Source: Chloroflexota bacterium
GTDB lineage: Bacteria > Chloroflexota > Dehalococcoidia > Lucifugimonadales > JACPCK01
Direction of reading: 5' to 3'
Assembly: GCA_016179845.1 (NCBI GenBank)
Contig: JACPCK010000048.1
Span: forward strand, 1 to 60,009
Length of the DNA: 60,009 bases
The notes beneath the pieces were generated by a model, which saw only the letters and a list, made by a program, of their open reading frames with translations, was not told where the DNA came from and ran no database searches. Position 1 is the stretch's first letter; each line of letters opens with the position of its first letter. Below, piece after piece: positions 25,347 to 33,622 of this stretch. The position numbers and the translations under genes were made by a program.

Positions 25347-26436
25347 GTGGCGAGGAGACGGCTTGGCGCGGCAGCAGCACCTTGCCCAAAGGGTCCTTGG
25401 ACGGAGCTCGGATAGCCAGGACTCTGGCAAGGTTTCCGACGAGGAGGGTTTCGATCTGGGTTGTGGTGAGGCCCTTGCGCCGCATCCTGGGGATCAGGTT
25501 CCTGAGGATGTGGCCGTAGCCGAGGCCTCCGTACCTGGTTATTCGGGCCTTGGAAGAGGTATCCTGGGACATCAGGATGCGCTCCAGATACCCCTCGGCA
25601 ACAAGGCGACAGATATAGTCCAGCCTCTGCCCGTCGCTGGGTGTATCTAAAGAGCTAAAGGTGTTATACGACACCTCAAGGCCGAACAGGTCAAACTCCA
25701 GATAGCATCCCGTCTTCAGCACGGACAGATGCTCACTGGTGGAGGCCAGGGCTCTCTCGGCGTGGCCCATGATCACCTGGTCCATGCGCGCCCCAGCGCT
25801 CTTTAGGGTGTCCAGAATCTCCAGGGCAGCATGGACGGCGTGCCCAGGGTGAATGGTGATGGCCACCCCTGTGAGCTGCTGGGCGCGAGCGGCGGCCCGC
25901 ACCACCTTCTGCTCGTTGGCTGTCCAGGGCAGGCTGCACCCCAGCTCACCGAAGATGCCTGCCCTCAGACCAGTGTCTCCGACTCCATCCGTCACGTCCC
26001 GGACGAACTCCTTCACTAGCTCGTTCTCGCTCTGCGGAGTCAGGTCGTGGGGATAGGAGCGCTCCACATAGTAACCAGCCGCCATGATGATGGGCACACC
26101 CGTCGCTCTGGCAATCTGGGCAAGGCCCAGGGGGTCTCTACCGATACCCCGGGTTGTGGCATCCACAAGGGCCCCGCCACCGTCGCGCTTGTAGAAGCTG
26201 ACCTCATCTATGGCGACGTTCACATCCAGGAGTTGCCTGTTGTCCAGGTTCTGGTAGGAGTAGTTGTAGCGTAGCCACCAGAGATTCTCCAGGGAGACCG
26301 GAGCCAGAGCCAAGGCCCGCTCGGCGGCGCCTTCCGGGAGCCGGAACCCGTAGGACGCATCGAACAGGACATGCTCATGGGGCATGGTAGGGCCCAAGCG
26401 GTCCGGAGCAACAAGCCCCGTAACCGTCTGCACCAT
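25336..26436 (-). CDS. phosphotriesterase-family amidohydrolase, canonical metal site
   Basis: About 366 residues from ATG 26436 (MVQTVTGLVAPDRLGPTM, the usual family start). Longer in-frame starts exist up to 26565, but they run into the upstream gene. Metal ligands: HxH in MPHEHVLFD, Glu in GIFGELGCS, His in IHPGHA, His in MGHAER, and Asp in ILMSQDTSSK; the family C-terminus YGGLGYGHILRNLIPRM follows. Probably a lactonase or esterase-type hydrolase. It lies directly downstream of a family-5 binding-protein gene, on the same strand, 69 bases apart, so it may process the imported compound. Confidence 0.9.
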   Translation of the reverse strand: MVQTVTGLVAPDRLGPTMPHEHVLFDASYGFRLPEGAAERALALAPVSLENLWWLRYNYSYQNLDNRQLLDVNVAIDEVSFYKRDGGGALVDATTRGIGRDPLGLAQIARATGVPIIMAAGYYVERSYPHDLTPQSENELVKEFVRDVTDGVGDTGLRAGIFGELGCSLPWTANEQKVVRAAARAQQLTGVAITIHPGHAVHAALEILDTLKSAGARMDQVIMGHAERALASTSEHLSVLKTGCYLEFDLFGLEVSYNTFSSLDTPSDGQRLDYICRLVAEGYLERILMSQDTSSKARITRYGGLGYGHILRNLIPRMRRKGLTTTQIETLLVGNLARVLAIRAPSKDPLGKVLLPRQAVSSPQKT

Positions 26437-26504
26437 GCCTACCCTCTGGGGGTTTGTGCCTCTACTCTCCCCGGTCTGCCGCTCCCGTGGCATGGTCAAT
26501 GGGC

Positions 26505-28286
26505 CTAGTTGGGCAGGGCGTATTCGAGGAGCCCGGCGCCATCCCGGTAAGGCATGGGGGTCCACTCCTTCACCTTGGGCCCCATGCCGAAGGTAGTGGG
26601 CACCATGAAGAGGGGCACCGTGGGGAAGGTCTTGTAGACCAAGTCGCCTATCTGGCGCTCAACCTTGTAAAGCTCCGCCGCGTCCAGGGTCTTGTCTGCC
26701 TTGGGGCACAGCTCCGAGAAGTAGGGCATCTCAGTGTGATTGATGGTCACGTATGTGGGGCCGCCAAGGAGGCAGGCGTACCGGTAAGGGCTGGGGAAGG
26801 TGTTGGTCGCGTAGCCATAGACCCAGCCGGAGGTATTCCTCTCGATAAGCATGGTGCGGAACACCGGGCGATACTCGGACAGCGTTCGTTTGATCTTGCA
26901 TCCCAGGTCGGTCTCCCAGGCGGAGGCGGCGGCCTCACCGATGTCGGGTGCTATGGCCTGATCGGCGATGAGCCACATCTTGAACTCAAAGCAGTTGGGG
27001 ACACCTGCCTCCGCCAGCAGTTGCTTGGCCTGCTTGGGGTCATAAGGGAGAGGCTTCCAGTCGGGGCTGGACCAGGGCTTATTGGGGTGGAAAGCGAAGC
27101 TGAGGGCATTGACCTGACCAAACCCGAAGGTTAGCTTATCTACTACAAGCTGGCGGTCTATAACCAGGTTAAGGGCCTTCCTGACCTTTGTGGGTGTCTC
27201 TGCCATGGGGTCTGTCCCAGCCCACGGCACCGTCGGATCGTACTTGGGGCGGCCGGGGAAGAGGCCGCCAAAGCCGATGAAGGCCTCGATGCCGTTCTGC
27301 GCCAGGGCAACCCTGAGGCCAGTGGCCTTCAGTTCGGCGGCAAACCTGGGGGCGATCTTGGCGATGTCCACCTGATTGGAGCGAAGCATGGCCAGCTTGG
27401 TAGCGTCCTCTAGCACCTTCAGGTAGCGAAGCTCGGCAAACCCAGGGGTGACGCGATAGTGGTCTGGCACGGCCTTTAGCCTCAAATCAAAGCCGCGCTG
27501 CTGAGAGGCAAACTCGTACGGCCCGGCGTACACCGGGTTCTTGGCGAACTCGTCTTCGCCTACCTGCTCCATGTATTTCTTGGGCAGGGGTCTGAAGTTG
27601 TTGTTGGAGTCTGCCGACATCAGGCGCAGCATCTCAACCAACGGGATCTGGAAGTTGGAGTGGATTATCAGGGTATACGGGTCCTGGACCACGATATTGT
27701 TGGGGTCCTTCCCGAAGAAGCCCACCAGTGTGCTGGTATTTGGGTTCAGGGAGCCGGGCTTCAGGAACTCGGTTAGGGAGAACTTCACATCCTCGGCGGT
27801 GACCTCTCCCTGACCCTTATGGAACTTGACCCCTTTCCTCAGCTTGAAGATAAAGTCCTTGCTGCCATCGGGGAGGCTCTTTATGTCCCAGCTCTCAAGA
27901 ATGGCACCCGTGGTGGGGCTGTCTGTGTTCCAGTCCCACCAGAAGAGGGGGTCTCCCATGTTCCAGAGGGGCTGCTCAAGGACTGCCGCGCGCATGACCC
28001 ACAGCTCATTGCCCAGGGTGTCAATGACATTCAGGGTGCCCCTTGGCTCCCGCCTGGCTGTAGGTGTTGGCGTCGCAGGGGCTCGGGTTGGGGTAGGGGT
28101 GGAGGCCACGGCTACGACACGGGCCGGCGTAGAAGTTGGCGCCACGGCCGGAGCTGTGGTGGCGGTGGCCGCGGGCCGAGCGGCCGGCGCAGAGGTCGGT
28201 GTTGCAGTGGGGGCGGCGCGAGCGCAGGCCAGGACTATCAAGACACTCGCCAAGGCTAACATACGAATACCAAGGCGTGCGAACAT
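26505..28286 (-). CDS. family-5 ABC substrate-binding lipoprotein
   Basis: About 593 residues from ATG 28286 (MFARLGIRM), with GGGAGG 7 bases upstream. Lipobox LIVLAC, then a long Ala/Thr/Pro linker, then an SBP_bac_5 domain (DFIFKLRKGVKFHKGQGEVT, EDVKFSLTEFLKPGSLN). The central and C-terminal parts are clearly related to the binding protein at 29822. No permease or ATPase is next to it, so it presumably works with a transporter encoded elsewhere. It is followed by a phosphotriesterase-like gene. Confidence 0.92.
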   Translation of the reverse strand: MFARLGIRMLALASVLIVLACARAAPTATPTSAPAARPAATATTAPAVAPTSTPARVVAVASTPTPTRAPATPTPTARREPRGTLNVIDTLGNELWVMRAAVLEQPLWNMGDPLFWWDWNTDSPTTGAILESWDIKSLPDGSKDFIFKLRKGVKFHKGQGEVTAEDVKFSLTEFLKPGSLNPNTSTLVGFFGKDPNNIVVQDPYTLIIHSNFQIPLVEMLRLMSADSNNNFRPLPKKYMEQVGEDEFAKNPVYAGPYEFASQQRGFDLRLKAVPDHYRVTPGFAELRYLKVLEDATKLAMLRSNQVDIAKIAPRFAAELKATGLRVALAQNGIEAFIGFGGLFPGRPKYDPTVPWAGTDPMAETPTKVRKALNLVIDRQLVVDKLTFGFGQVNALSFAFHPNKPWSSPDWKPLPYDPKQAKQLLAEAGVPNCFEFKMWLIADQAIAPDIGEAAASAWETDLGCKIKRTLSEYRPVFRTMLIERNTSGWVYGYATNTFPSPYRYACLLGGPTYVTINHTEMPYFSELCPKADKTLDAAELYKVERQIGDLVYKTFPTVPLFMVPTTFGMGPKVKEWTPMPYRDGAGLLEYALPN

Positions 28287-28345
28287 CGGTGTCCTCCCAT
28301 GCAAATTCGAGCTGGACATAACAACTGAGCGCATGAAGCAGGAGG

Positions 28346-28374
28346 AGGCTACCAAAATGCAGCATGCGTGTCAA
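28346..28374 (-). promoter_or_regulatory. sigma70-type promoter of the binding protein at 28286
   Basis: On the minus strand TTGACA (28374-28369), 17 bases, then TAGCCT (28351-28346). The ATG is about 60 bases downstream. The -35 is perfect; the -10 is weak. Confidence 0.4.
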
Positions 28375-28418
28375 CATCTGCTCGGTTTGTCCCCGCCCAT
28401 GAGTGGGAGAGAATGCTG

Positions 28419-28494
28419 CCCCGGATTCTGAGCGAAGCGAAGAATGACATGGGGCGGGCTCAGGGAGACCCTTCGACAAGCTCAGGGTGAGCGG
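28419..28494. repeat. interspersed repeat pair (GATTCTGAGCGAAGCGAAGAATGACA and CCTTCGACAAGCTCAGGGTGAGC types)
   Basis: Two short palindromic units lie between a promoter and trmI. One (28419-28452) has the pattern CCCCGGATTCTG...GAATGACATGG. The other (28470-28494) has CTTCGACAAGCTCAGGGTG, matching 52987-53009 with few differences. AGAATGACA-type pieces also occur near 50-100. These look like copies of a genome-wide intergenic repeat. Confidence 0.5.
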
Positions 28495-28523
28495 ATATGA
28501 TGGTGGCGAGATGGGCTTTTGCC

Positions 28524-29330
28524 ATGAGTAGAGAGCATAGGCTAAAGGAAGGCGACGCGGTGCTCCTGGTGGACCGGAAGGGGAGGCGCTACCTACAGGT
28601 GCTAGACCCTGCCAAGACCTTCCACAGTCACCTGGGGCCCCTGCCTCACGCGGCCATCATCGGCCAGGAGCCCGGATGCCGCGTCCAGATAGCCACGGGG
28701 CACCGCTTTCTGGTCCTGCGGGCCACCCTGGCGGACTTCATCCAGGAGCTGCCGCGGCGCACACAGATCATCTATCCCAAGGATGCCGGGGCCATCCTGG
28801 TGTACGGCGACGTGTTCCCCGGGGCGGTGGTGGTGGAGGCGGGCCTGGGCTCGGGGGCCCTGACCTTGGCCCTGCTGCGGGCTGTAGGTGGGGAGGGAAA
28901 GGTGGTCTCTTACGAGCTTGAGGCGAAGCGCGTGGATTCGGCCCTGGCCAACATCCGGGCCTTCCGCCTGCCGCTGGAGAACCTGACGGTGAAGGTAGGC
29001 GACGTTTACCAGGGTATAGAGGAGAGGGAGGTGGACCGGGTAGTGCTTGACGTGCCGGAGCCGTGGTTCGTGGTAGCCTCGGCGGCGGAGGCGCTGGCGC
29101 CGGGCGGGGTGTTCCTGAGCTTTGTACCCACGGTGTTGCAGGTGCACCAGCTCCGGGAGGCCCTCCACGAGCACCCGGAGTTCGACATGGCGGAGACGGT
29201 GGAGGTGATAGTGCGGCCCTGGCACGTGGAGGGTAGAAGCGTGAGGCCTGTGCACCGTATGGTGGCCCACACGGGGTTCATTACTACCGCCCGCAAGTGT
29301 GCTCCGGGCAAGATGCCCAGGACACGGTGA
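28524..29330 (+). CDS. trmI: tRNA (adenine-58-N1)-methyltransferase TrmI
   Basis: About 268 residues. The N-terminal beta-rich domain (EGDAVLLVDRKGRRYLQVLD) is followed by GPLPHAAIIGQEPG, the family signature IYPKDAGAILVYGDVFPG, the SAM-binding VVEAGLGSGALTLAL, and LDVPEPW of the catalytic site. It methylates A58 in the T-loop of tRNA, stabilising tRNA in thermophiles. Start taken as ATG 28524 (MSREHRLKEG); ATG 28497 and 28500 are in frame but offer no better ribosome site. A long inverted repeat lies just downstream. Confidence 0.92.
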   Translation: MSREHRLKEGDAVLLVDRKGRRYLQVLDPAKTFHSHLGPLPHAAIIGQEPGCRVQIATGHRFLVLRATLADFIQELPRRTQIIYPKDAGAILVYGDVFPGAVVVEAGLGSGALTLALLRAVGGEGKVVSYELEAKRVDSALANIRAFRLPLENLTVKVGDVYQGIEEREVDRVVLDVPEPWFVVASAAEALAPGGVFLSFVPTVLQVHQLREALHEHPEFDMAETVEVIVRPWHVEGRSVRPVHRMVAHTGFITTARKCAPGKMPRTR

Positions 29331-29343
29331 GAGATAATGGAGT

Positions 29344-29384
29344 AATTCTTTCGGAGGGTTCCCCGGGCCCCCTCCGAAAGAATT
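29344..29384 (+). repeat. 15-bp perfect inverted repeat after trmI
   Basis: AATTCTTTCGGAGGG (29344-29358) and CCCTCCGAAAGAATT (29370-29384) flank 11 bases. It is a strong hairpin without a U-tract, 13 bases after the trmI stop. It could end transcription or be a remnant of a small inverted-repeat element. Confidence 0.6.
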
Positions 29385-29468
29385 GGGCTGGAAAGGCGTT
29401 AAAAATGACGGACGAGCGTACACGCATAATCTATATGGGGACAACCTTCTTTGTTGGTGGGAGGTAGT

Positions 29469-29545
29469 TTGGAACGCCGGGACGCTTTGAGACTGCTGGA
29501 TGAGCCCATGAAGACCGATAGCTTGCGGAAGCAACTGCTGGCCGG
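29469..29545 (+). pseudogene. possible remnant of an HD-domain hydrolase N-terminus
   Basis: From TTG 29469 (GGGAGG 8-10 bases upstream) the peptide LERRDALRLLDEPMKTDSLR resembles the N-terminus of small HD-domain metal hydrolases (roughly MxREEALxLLxEYVKxxxLxKHMLA). Similarity stops after about 26 residues. The rest of the 29331-29821 gap holds no convincing gene. A TTGACA at 29643 inside a GCACTAGGCT/AGCC..TAGTGC inverted repeat may be a promoter, but its -10 is poor. Confidence 0.3.
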
Positions 29546-29821
29546 CTTCCTTCGTTCAGACGCTGGAGACCAGCTCAGGTGTCAGAGTGTCAGACGTTTC
29601 GTTACATTCAGGGCCTTCCGGCGCCGAAATATTGCACTAGGCTTGACAAGTGTAGCCTCTAGTGCAAGACTTGCGAAAGCGACGGGCGGAACTGAGCAGA
29701 ATCAGCGGCTCTCGTGGCTGGATCAGACGACAGGTAAGTAAGAACGGGGCCGGCATAGTTAGCAAGCAACAAGACACAGGCCAATGGACATGCAATGCCA
29801 CGTAAAGGGAGGTCCTCAGTG

Positions 29822-31618
29822 ATGGGTTCGGTGCTAAGACTTGGCATGATGTTCCTCCTATTAAGCCTTTTCACGTTGCTGGCCTGCGCCCGGGCGGCGC
29901 CGACGGCCACACCTACCAAGGCCCCTACAGTAGCCCCCGTAGCCACAGCTACTACTGCACCCGTAGTGGCCGCCACATCCACGCCAGTCCGCATAATCGC
30001 GACTCCAACGCCTGCAGCAGTGGCGACTGCGCCGCGGCCCACCGCCACGGCGGTGGCAAAGCCCAAGCCCTCAGGCACGATAGTTGTCCTGGTGCCGTCC
30101 TTGGGCACCGAGAGATGGATAGTACGAGAGCAAGGCGCTCCTCCTGCTATGGTTGAGGCTTTGCTCGGCCTGGATCCCGTCACTAAAGCCACTGTCCCAA
30201 ACCTGGTCACCGAGTGGAAGACGGAGCTGAAGCCGGATGGAAAGGTGGACTGGACATTAAAGCTGCGCAAGGGCGTGCAGTTCCACAAGGGCTGGGGCGA
30301 GATGACTGCTGAGGACATCAAGTTTAGCCTCACAGAGTATCTAAAGCCCGGCTCCTTGAATGCCCGGACTAGTGCAGTTCTTGATTGGTTTGGGAAAGAC
30401 CCTAAGAACATTGAAATCCTGAATGACTACGAGTTCGTCGTGCATAGCCCCAAAGTGATTGTCACGATTGAGGAGCTTGTACTCGTACGGTCGGCTGTAT
30501 CTGGTATCTTTTCGAAAAAGTACATGGAAAAAGTGGGTGAGGATGTTTTCGCCAGGGATCCAGTTTTCACTGGGCCCTTCGAGTTCGTCGAGGGCAAGAG
30601 GGCCCAGTCCCTCAAGCTTCGCGCCCTGGGGGAGCACTGGCGGCAAGTCTCTGAGTTTGCCGAGGTCAACATACTTGTAGTGCCGGAGGAGAGCAGTCGG
30701 GTAGCGGTAATGAGGACTGGCAAGGGCGACCTGATGGATCTGTCTCACAGCTTACTGAAAGAGGCCCGGGCAGCGGGTTTGCGATTAACCCAACTGAAGC
30801 TGTCCAACGCCACTGAGGGCTTTTTCGGCGGCATGTGGCTCAAGAGCCGCCCCACCTATGACCCCACCATCCCCTGGGTGGGGCAGGATATACTCGATCC
30901 GAAGCCGACTATGGTGCGGCAGGCCATGAATCTGGCTATCGACCGCCAGACCATCGTCGAGAGGCTCCTGCTGGGAGAGGGTGAGGCTTCCAACAGCGCG
31001 GGGTTTGCGTACACGCCTGGAGCGGCCTGGACTAATCCAAGCTGGAAGCCATACGCCTACGATCCCAAGAAGGCCAAGGAGCTCTTGGCCCAGTCTGGAT
31101 ACTCTAGCGGATTCGAGTTTGGTGTCTGGCTGTTACGGCCCGGAACCGGCCAGTCCGCTGGTCCCTACGAATATGATGTGACAGAGGCGATGGCTTCGTA
31201 TTGGGAAGCCATAGGCCTTAAGCCCAACAGGGTGCCAATCGAATACAGGCCTTCGGTGCGCCAGAAGCTGATTGACCGGGCGACTGGTGGCTGGGTGTAC
31301 ATGTTAGGCAACCCCACAGATGCCGCGCCCTGGGGCCAATATTGCACCTTGCTAGGCGCAAGCACCACTACAATCCATCATGGGGAGCATCCCTTTATAG
31401 ACGATGCCTGCGGCAAGATGATAGGTGAGCTGGATTTTAAGAAACGGGTCGCCACGGCCCTGGAGCTAGGCGACTGGATCAATCGCAACTATTTCATGCT
31501 GCCGATAGGTTTCGTAAACCGGATTTTCGTTCTCAGCCCTGGGCTAGATTGGTCCCCTACCGCTCTTGATTCAAGCGTTACCAGCAGACTGGAATACGCC
31601 AAGCGCACTGGAAAATAA
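29822..31618 (+). CDS. family-5 ABC substrate-binding lipoprotein
   Basis: About 598 residues from ATG 29822 (MGSVLRLGMM), with AAAGGGAGG upstream; an in-frame start at 29795 lies before the signal peptide. Lipobox FTLLAC, a Thr/Ala/Pro linker matching those of the other two binding proteins, then an SBP_bac_5 domain (LKLRKGVQFHKGWGEMTAED, IKFSLTEYLKPGSLN). It is a paralogue of the 28286 protein. It lies upstream of two alpha/beta hydrolase genes and a nitronate monooxygenase gene on the same strand, which suggests import of the substrate of those enzymes. No permease is adjacent. Confidence 0.92.
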   Translation: MGSVLRLGMMFLLLSLFTLLACARAAPTATPTKAPTVAPVATATTAPVVAATSTPVRIIATPTPAAVATAPRPTATAVAKPKPSGTIVVLVPSLGTERWIVREQGAPPAMVEALLGLDPVTKATVPNLVTEWKTELKPDGKVDWTLKLRKGVQFHKGWGEMTAEDIKFSLTEYLKPGSLNARTSAVLDWFGKDPKNIEILNDYEFVVHSPKVIVTIEELVLVRSAVSGIFSKKYMEKVGEDVFARDPVFTGPFEFVEGKRAQSLKLRALGEHWRQVSEFAEVNILVVPEESSRVAVMRTGKGDLMDLSHSLLKEARAAGLRLTQLKLSNATEGFFGGMWLKSRPTYDPTIPWVGQDILDPKPTMVRQAMNLAIDRQTIVERLLLGEGEASNSAGFAYTPGAAWTNPSWKPYAYDPKKAKELLAQSGYSSGFEFGVWLLRPGTGQSAGPYEYDVTEAMASYWEAIGLKPNRVPIEYRPSVRQKLIDRATGGWVYMLGNPTDAAPWGQYCTLLGASTTTIHHGEHPFIDDACGKMIGELDFKKRVATALELGDWINRNYFMLPIGFVNRIFVLSPGLDWSPTALDSSVTSRLEYAKRTGK

Positions 31619-31812
31619 GAGCTGAGCGGGAACGTGGATATGGCGCACAGGCTCGCTGTGGTCACCGGTTCGTCTCATTACCACGCGCTCTATCAAGCGT
31701 ATGGTTTGCAAGGCAGGCTGTGCTTGGTCAAAGGGCGTATTGCCCCTTTCAGCCGGGTAGTATTGAGATAGCACTCGTCGTGCCCAATCGCTGAGCGCCA
31801 GGGAGGTGCTTT

Positions 31813-32655
31813 GTGCCGACCATCCTGGAGGGAACCGAGCACTACGTTGATAGGCCCGATGGCAAGGTCTACTACGTCAAGACTGGCAAGGGAAAAGCTG
31901 TTATTTTCCTCCACAGTGCCGGCTACAACGCCGAAAGCTGGGCCAATGTGGTGCCGGACTTTGCCAAGCACTTCACCTGCATCTCCGTTGACCTACCTGG
32001 CTATGACCACTCCGATGCACCTCAACGCAAGCCCACGGTGGAAGACTTCGCCCAGGCTATCGTCGACCTCATGAATCATGCTGGCATAAAGAAGGCCATC
32101 CTGGTGGGTGATCACACCGGGGCCATAGTGGCCATGCACATTGCAGTAACCCGTCCTCAGCTCGTGGACAAGATCGTCTGTGACGGCCTGCCCTACTGGA
32201 ACAAGGAGAGTGGCCGCATCGTTTTTGAACGCTTTATGATGCGAGGCTATACCGATACTACGTCATTTGCCGTTCCTGTTGTCCCCATTAGAAACTGGGA
32301 GGACTATCAGAAGCACAACCCCGAGGCGACACGCGAAGGATACGAGAAGTACGCCCGCCTGTTGAAGAAGTGTCGGCTGTCGTGGCGCTATACCCACGAG
32401 GCTGTCTTCGACTACGACATGCAGGAGGTTGGTCCCAAGGTGACCCAGCCCGTTCTGGTCGTCTTTGGCACGGGGGACTACGTCCGCCGGGGTGAGGACA
32501 AGATGCGCGAGGAGATGAAGAACGCGAGGATAGAGGTGGTACCCAGCACAGGCACTAGTGCCCATTGTGATTATCGCTATTGGCCAGAGGTACGCCCTGT
32601 CCATCCTGCGGAGTTCATTTCTTTGGCCCTAAATTTCCTGCTGGACAGAAAGTAG
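31813..32655 (+). CDS. alpha/beta hydrolase with His at the nucleophile position (GDHTG)
   Basis: 280 residues. Fold elements are clear: VIFLHSAGYNAESW, ISVDLPGYDHSD, then ILVGDHTGAIVAMHIAVTRP. The elbow is G-D-H-T-G where hydrolases have G-x-S-x-G, so His replaces the nucleophile. Later VFGTGDYVRR (Asp) and AHCDYRYWPEVRP (His) match the other triad positions. GxHTG elbows occur in a minor subgroup of the superfamily, with chemistry unknown to me. GTG 31813 has GGGAGG 6 bases upstream. The next gene, 15 bases away, is a paralogue with the same change. Confidence 0.87.
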   Translation: MPTILEGTEHYVDRPDGKVYYVKTGKGKAVIFLHSAGYNAESWANVVPDFAKHFTCISVDLPGYDHSDAPQRKPTVEDFAQAIVDLMNHAGIKKAILVGDHTGAIVAMHIAVTRPQLVDKIVCDGLPYWNKESGRIVFERFMMRGYTDTTSFAVPVVPIRNWEDYQKHNPEATREGYEKYARLLKKCRLSWRYTHEAVFDYDMQEVGPKVTQPVLVVFGTGDYVRRGEDKMREEMKNARIEVVPSTGTSAHCDYRYWPEVRPVHPAEFISLALNFLLDRK

Positions 32656-32670
32656 CAAAAGGAGGGATTG

Positions 32671-33507
32671 GTGACTGCTGAGGTGAAACGGACAGATGAT
32701 TACGTATTCCAGCCCGCTGACTACGTATGGCGGCCCGACGGGGGGGTCCACTATTCCAAGGTGGGGCGAGGAGACCCATTGATCCTTCTGCACAACTTCG
32801 AGTTGAGCAGCTTCATATGGAGAAGGGTCATAGATAAGTTTGCCGAGCACTTCACCTGCTACAGAATAGACCTCCCGGGGCATGGATACTCGGACATCCC
32901 CCCCAGGAAATACGCCATGAATGATTATGCCAAGGCCATAATAGACGTTATGGACAAGCTGGGCATACCCAAGGCCGATATTGTTGCGTCCCACGGCGGG
33001 TGCTTGGCTGGGGTTGAGATGGCGGTGAGCTATCCCCAGCGGGTGAAGAAAATAGTATTCGATGGCGTTCCCTACTGGAATAAGGAGCGGGGCCGCGCCG
33101 TTTTCGAGGGGTGGTGGAAGCCCATGTTTACCGATACGACCTGGTGCGACATCCCCGTCATACCCGTGAGAACCTGGGAGGAGGTGGTCAAGAGGAACCC
33201 CAACTCTCCGTTCATGGACAGGGAGCACTTCGAGGAGAGTGAGGCGGTGGCGCGCAAGAGTCGCCGCTGGATCCGGCTGAGCTTCGAGTCCCTCACCTCC
33301 TACGACGTGGAGGAGGCGGGCCCGAAAATAAAGGCACCCGTCCTCATGATCAACGGAGAGAAAGATATGCTGCGGCGGGGTGAGAAGCGTGCCCTTGAAG
33401 GGATAAAGGGATCGGTTCTCAAGGTAGTGGAGGGGGTCCGGCCTCACTGGAACAGGCCGGATGAGTTCGCCAAGCTGACCCTGGACTTTCTACTCGCCCG
33501 CGGATAG
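32671..33507 (+). CDS. alpha/beta hydrolase paralogue with His at the nucleophile position (ASHGG)
   Basis: About 278 residues. Closely related to the preceding protein throughout: both have HFTC followed by IDLPG or VDLPG, both have the block GLPYWNKE or GVPYWNKE, and both share a TDTT stretch before the PVVPIR/PVIPVR strand. Its elbow reads A-S-H-G-G, so His is again where Ser belongs. MINGEKDMLRRGE and VEGVRPHWNRPDEF hold the other triad positions. GTG 32671 has AAGGAGG 5-7 bases upstream. The pair is a tandem duplication in one transcript with the binding-protein gene; substrate unknown. Confidence 0.87.
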   Translation: MTAEVKRTDDYVFQPADYVWRPDGGVHYSKVGRGDPLILLHNFELSSFIWRRVIDKFAEHFTCYRIDLPGHGYSDIPPRKYAMNDYAKAIIDVMDKLGIPKADIVASHGGCLAGVEMAVSYPQRVKKIVFDGVPYWNKERGRAVFEGWWKPMFTDTTWCDIPVIPVRTWEEVVKRNPNSPFMDREHFEESEAVARKSRRWIRLSFESLTSYDVEEAGPKIKAPVLMINGEKDMLRRGEKRALEGIKGSVLKVVEGVRPHWNRPDEFAKLTLDFLLARG

Positions 33508-33522
33508 CATGTTTGGCATCAT

Positions 33523-33582
33523 AAGCCTGCAATAGTGCGATCGGAGATTGGCTCCACGGCTGTAATGCTTTATTGCAGGCTT
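33523..33582 (+). repeat. long hairpin with 12-bp perfect ends
   Basis: AAGCCTGCAATA (33523-33534) pairs with TATTGCAGGCTT (33571-33582) around 36 bases that hold a smaller GGAG/CTCC stem. It lies between the hydrolase pair and the nitronate monooxygenase gene. It is a terminator-like or attenuator structure, or a small inverted-repeat element. Confidence 0.5.
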
Positions 33583-33622
33583 CTTGGGCAAGCTATTTGA
33601 ATTAAAAGGAGGGTGATACTAA

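Noticed and set aside
29643-29671. TTGACA promoter before the binding protein at 29822
   Set aside because: The -35 is perfect, but no acceptable -10 lies 16-18 bases downstream, and it sits in an inverted repeat 150 bases from the gene.
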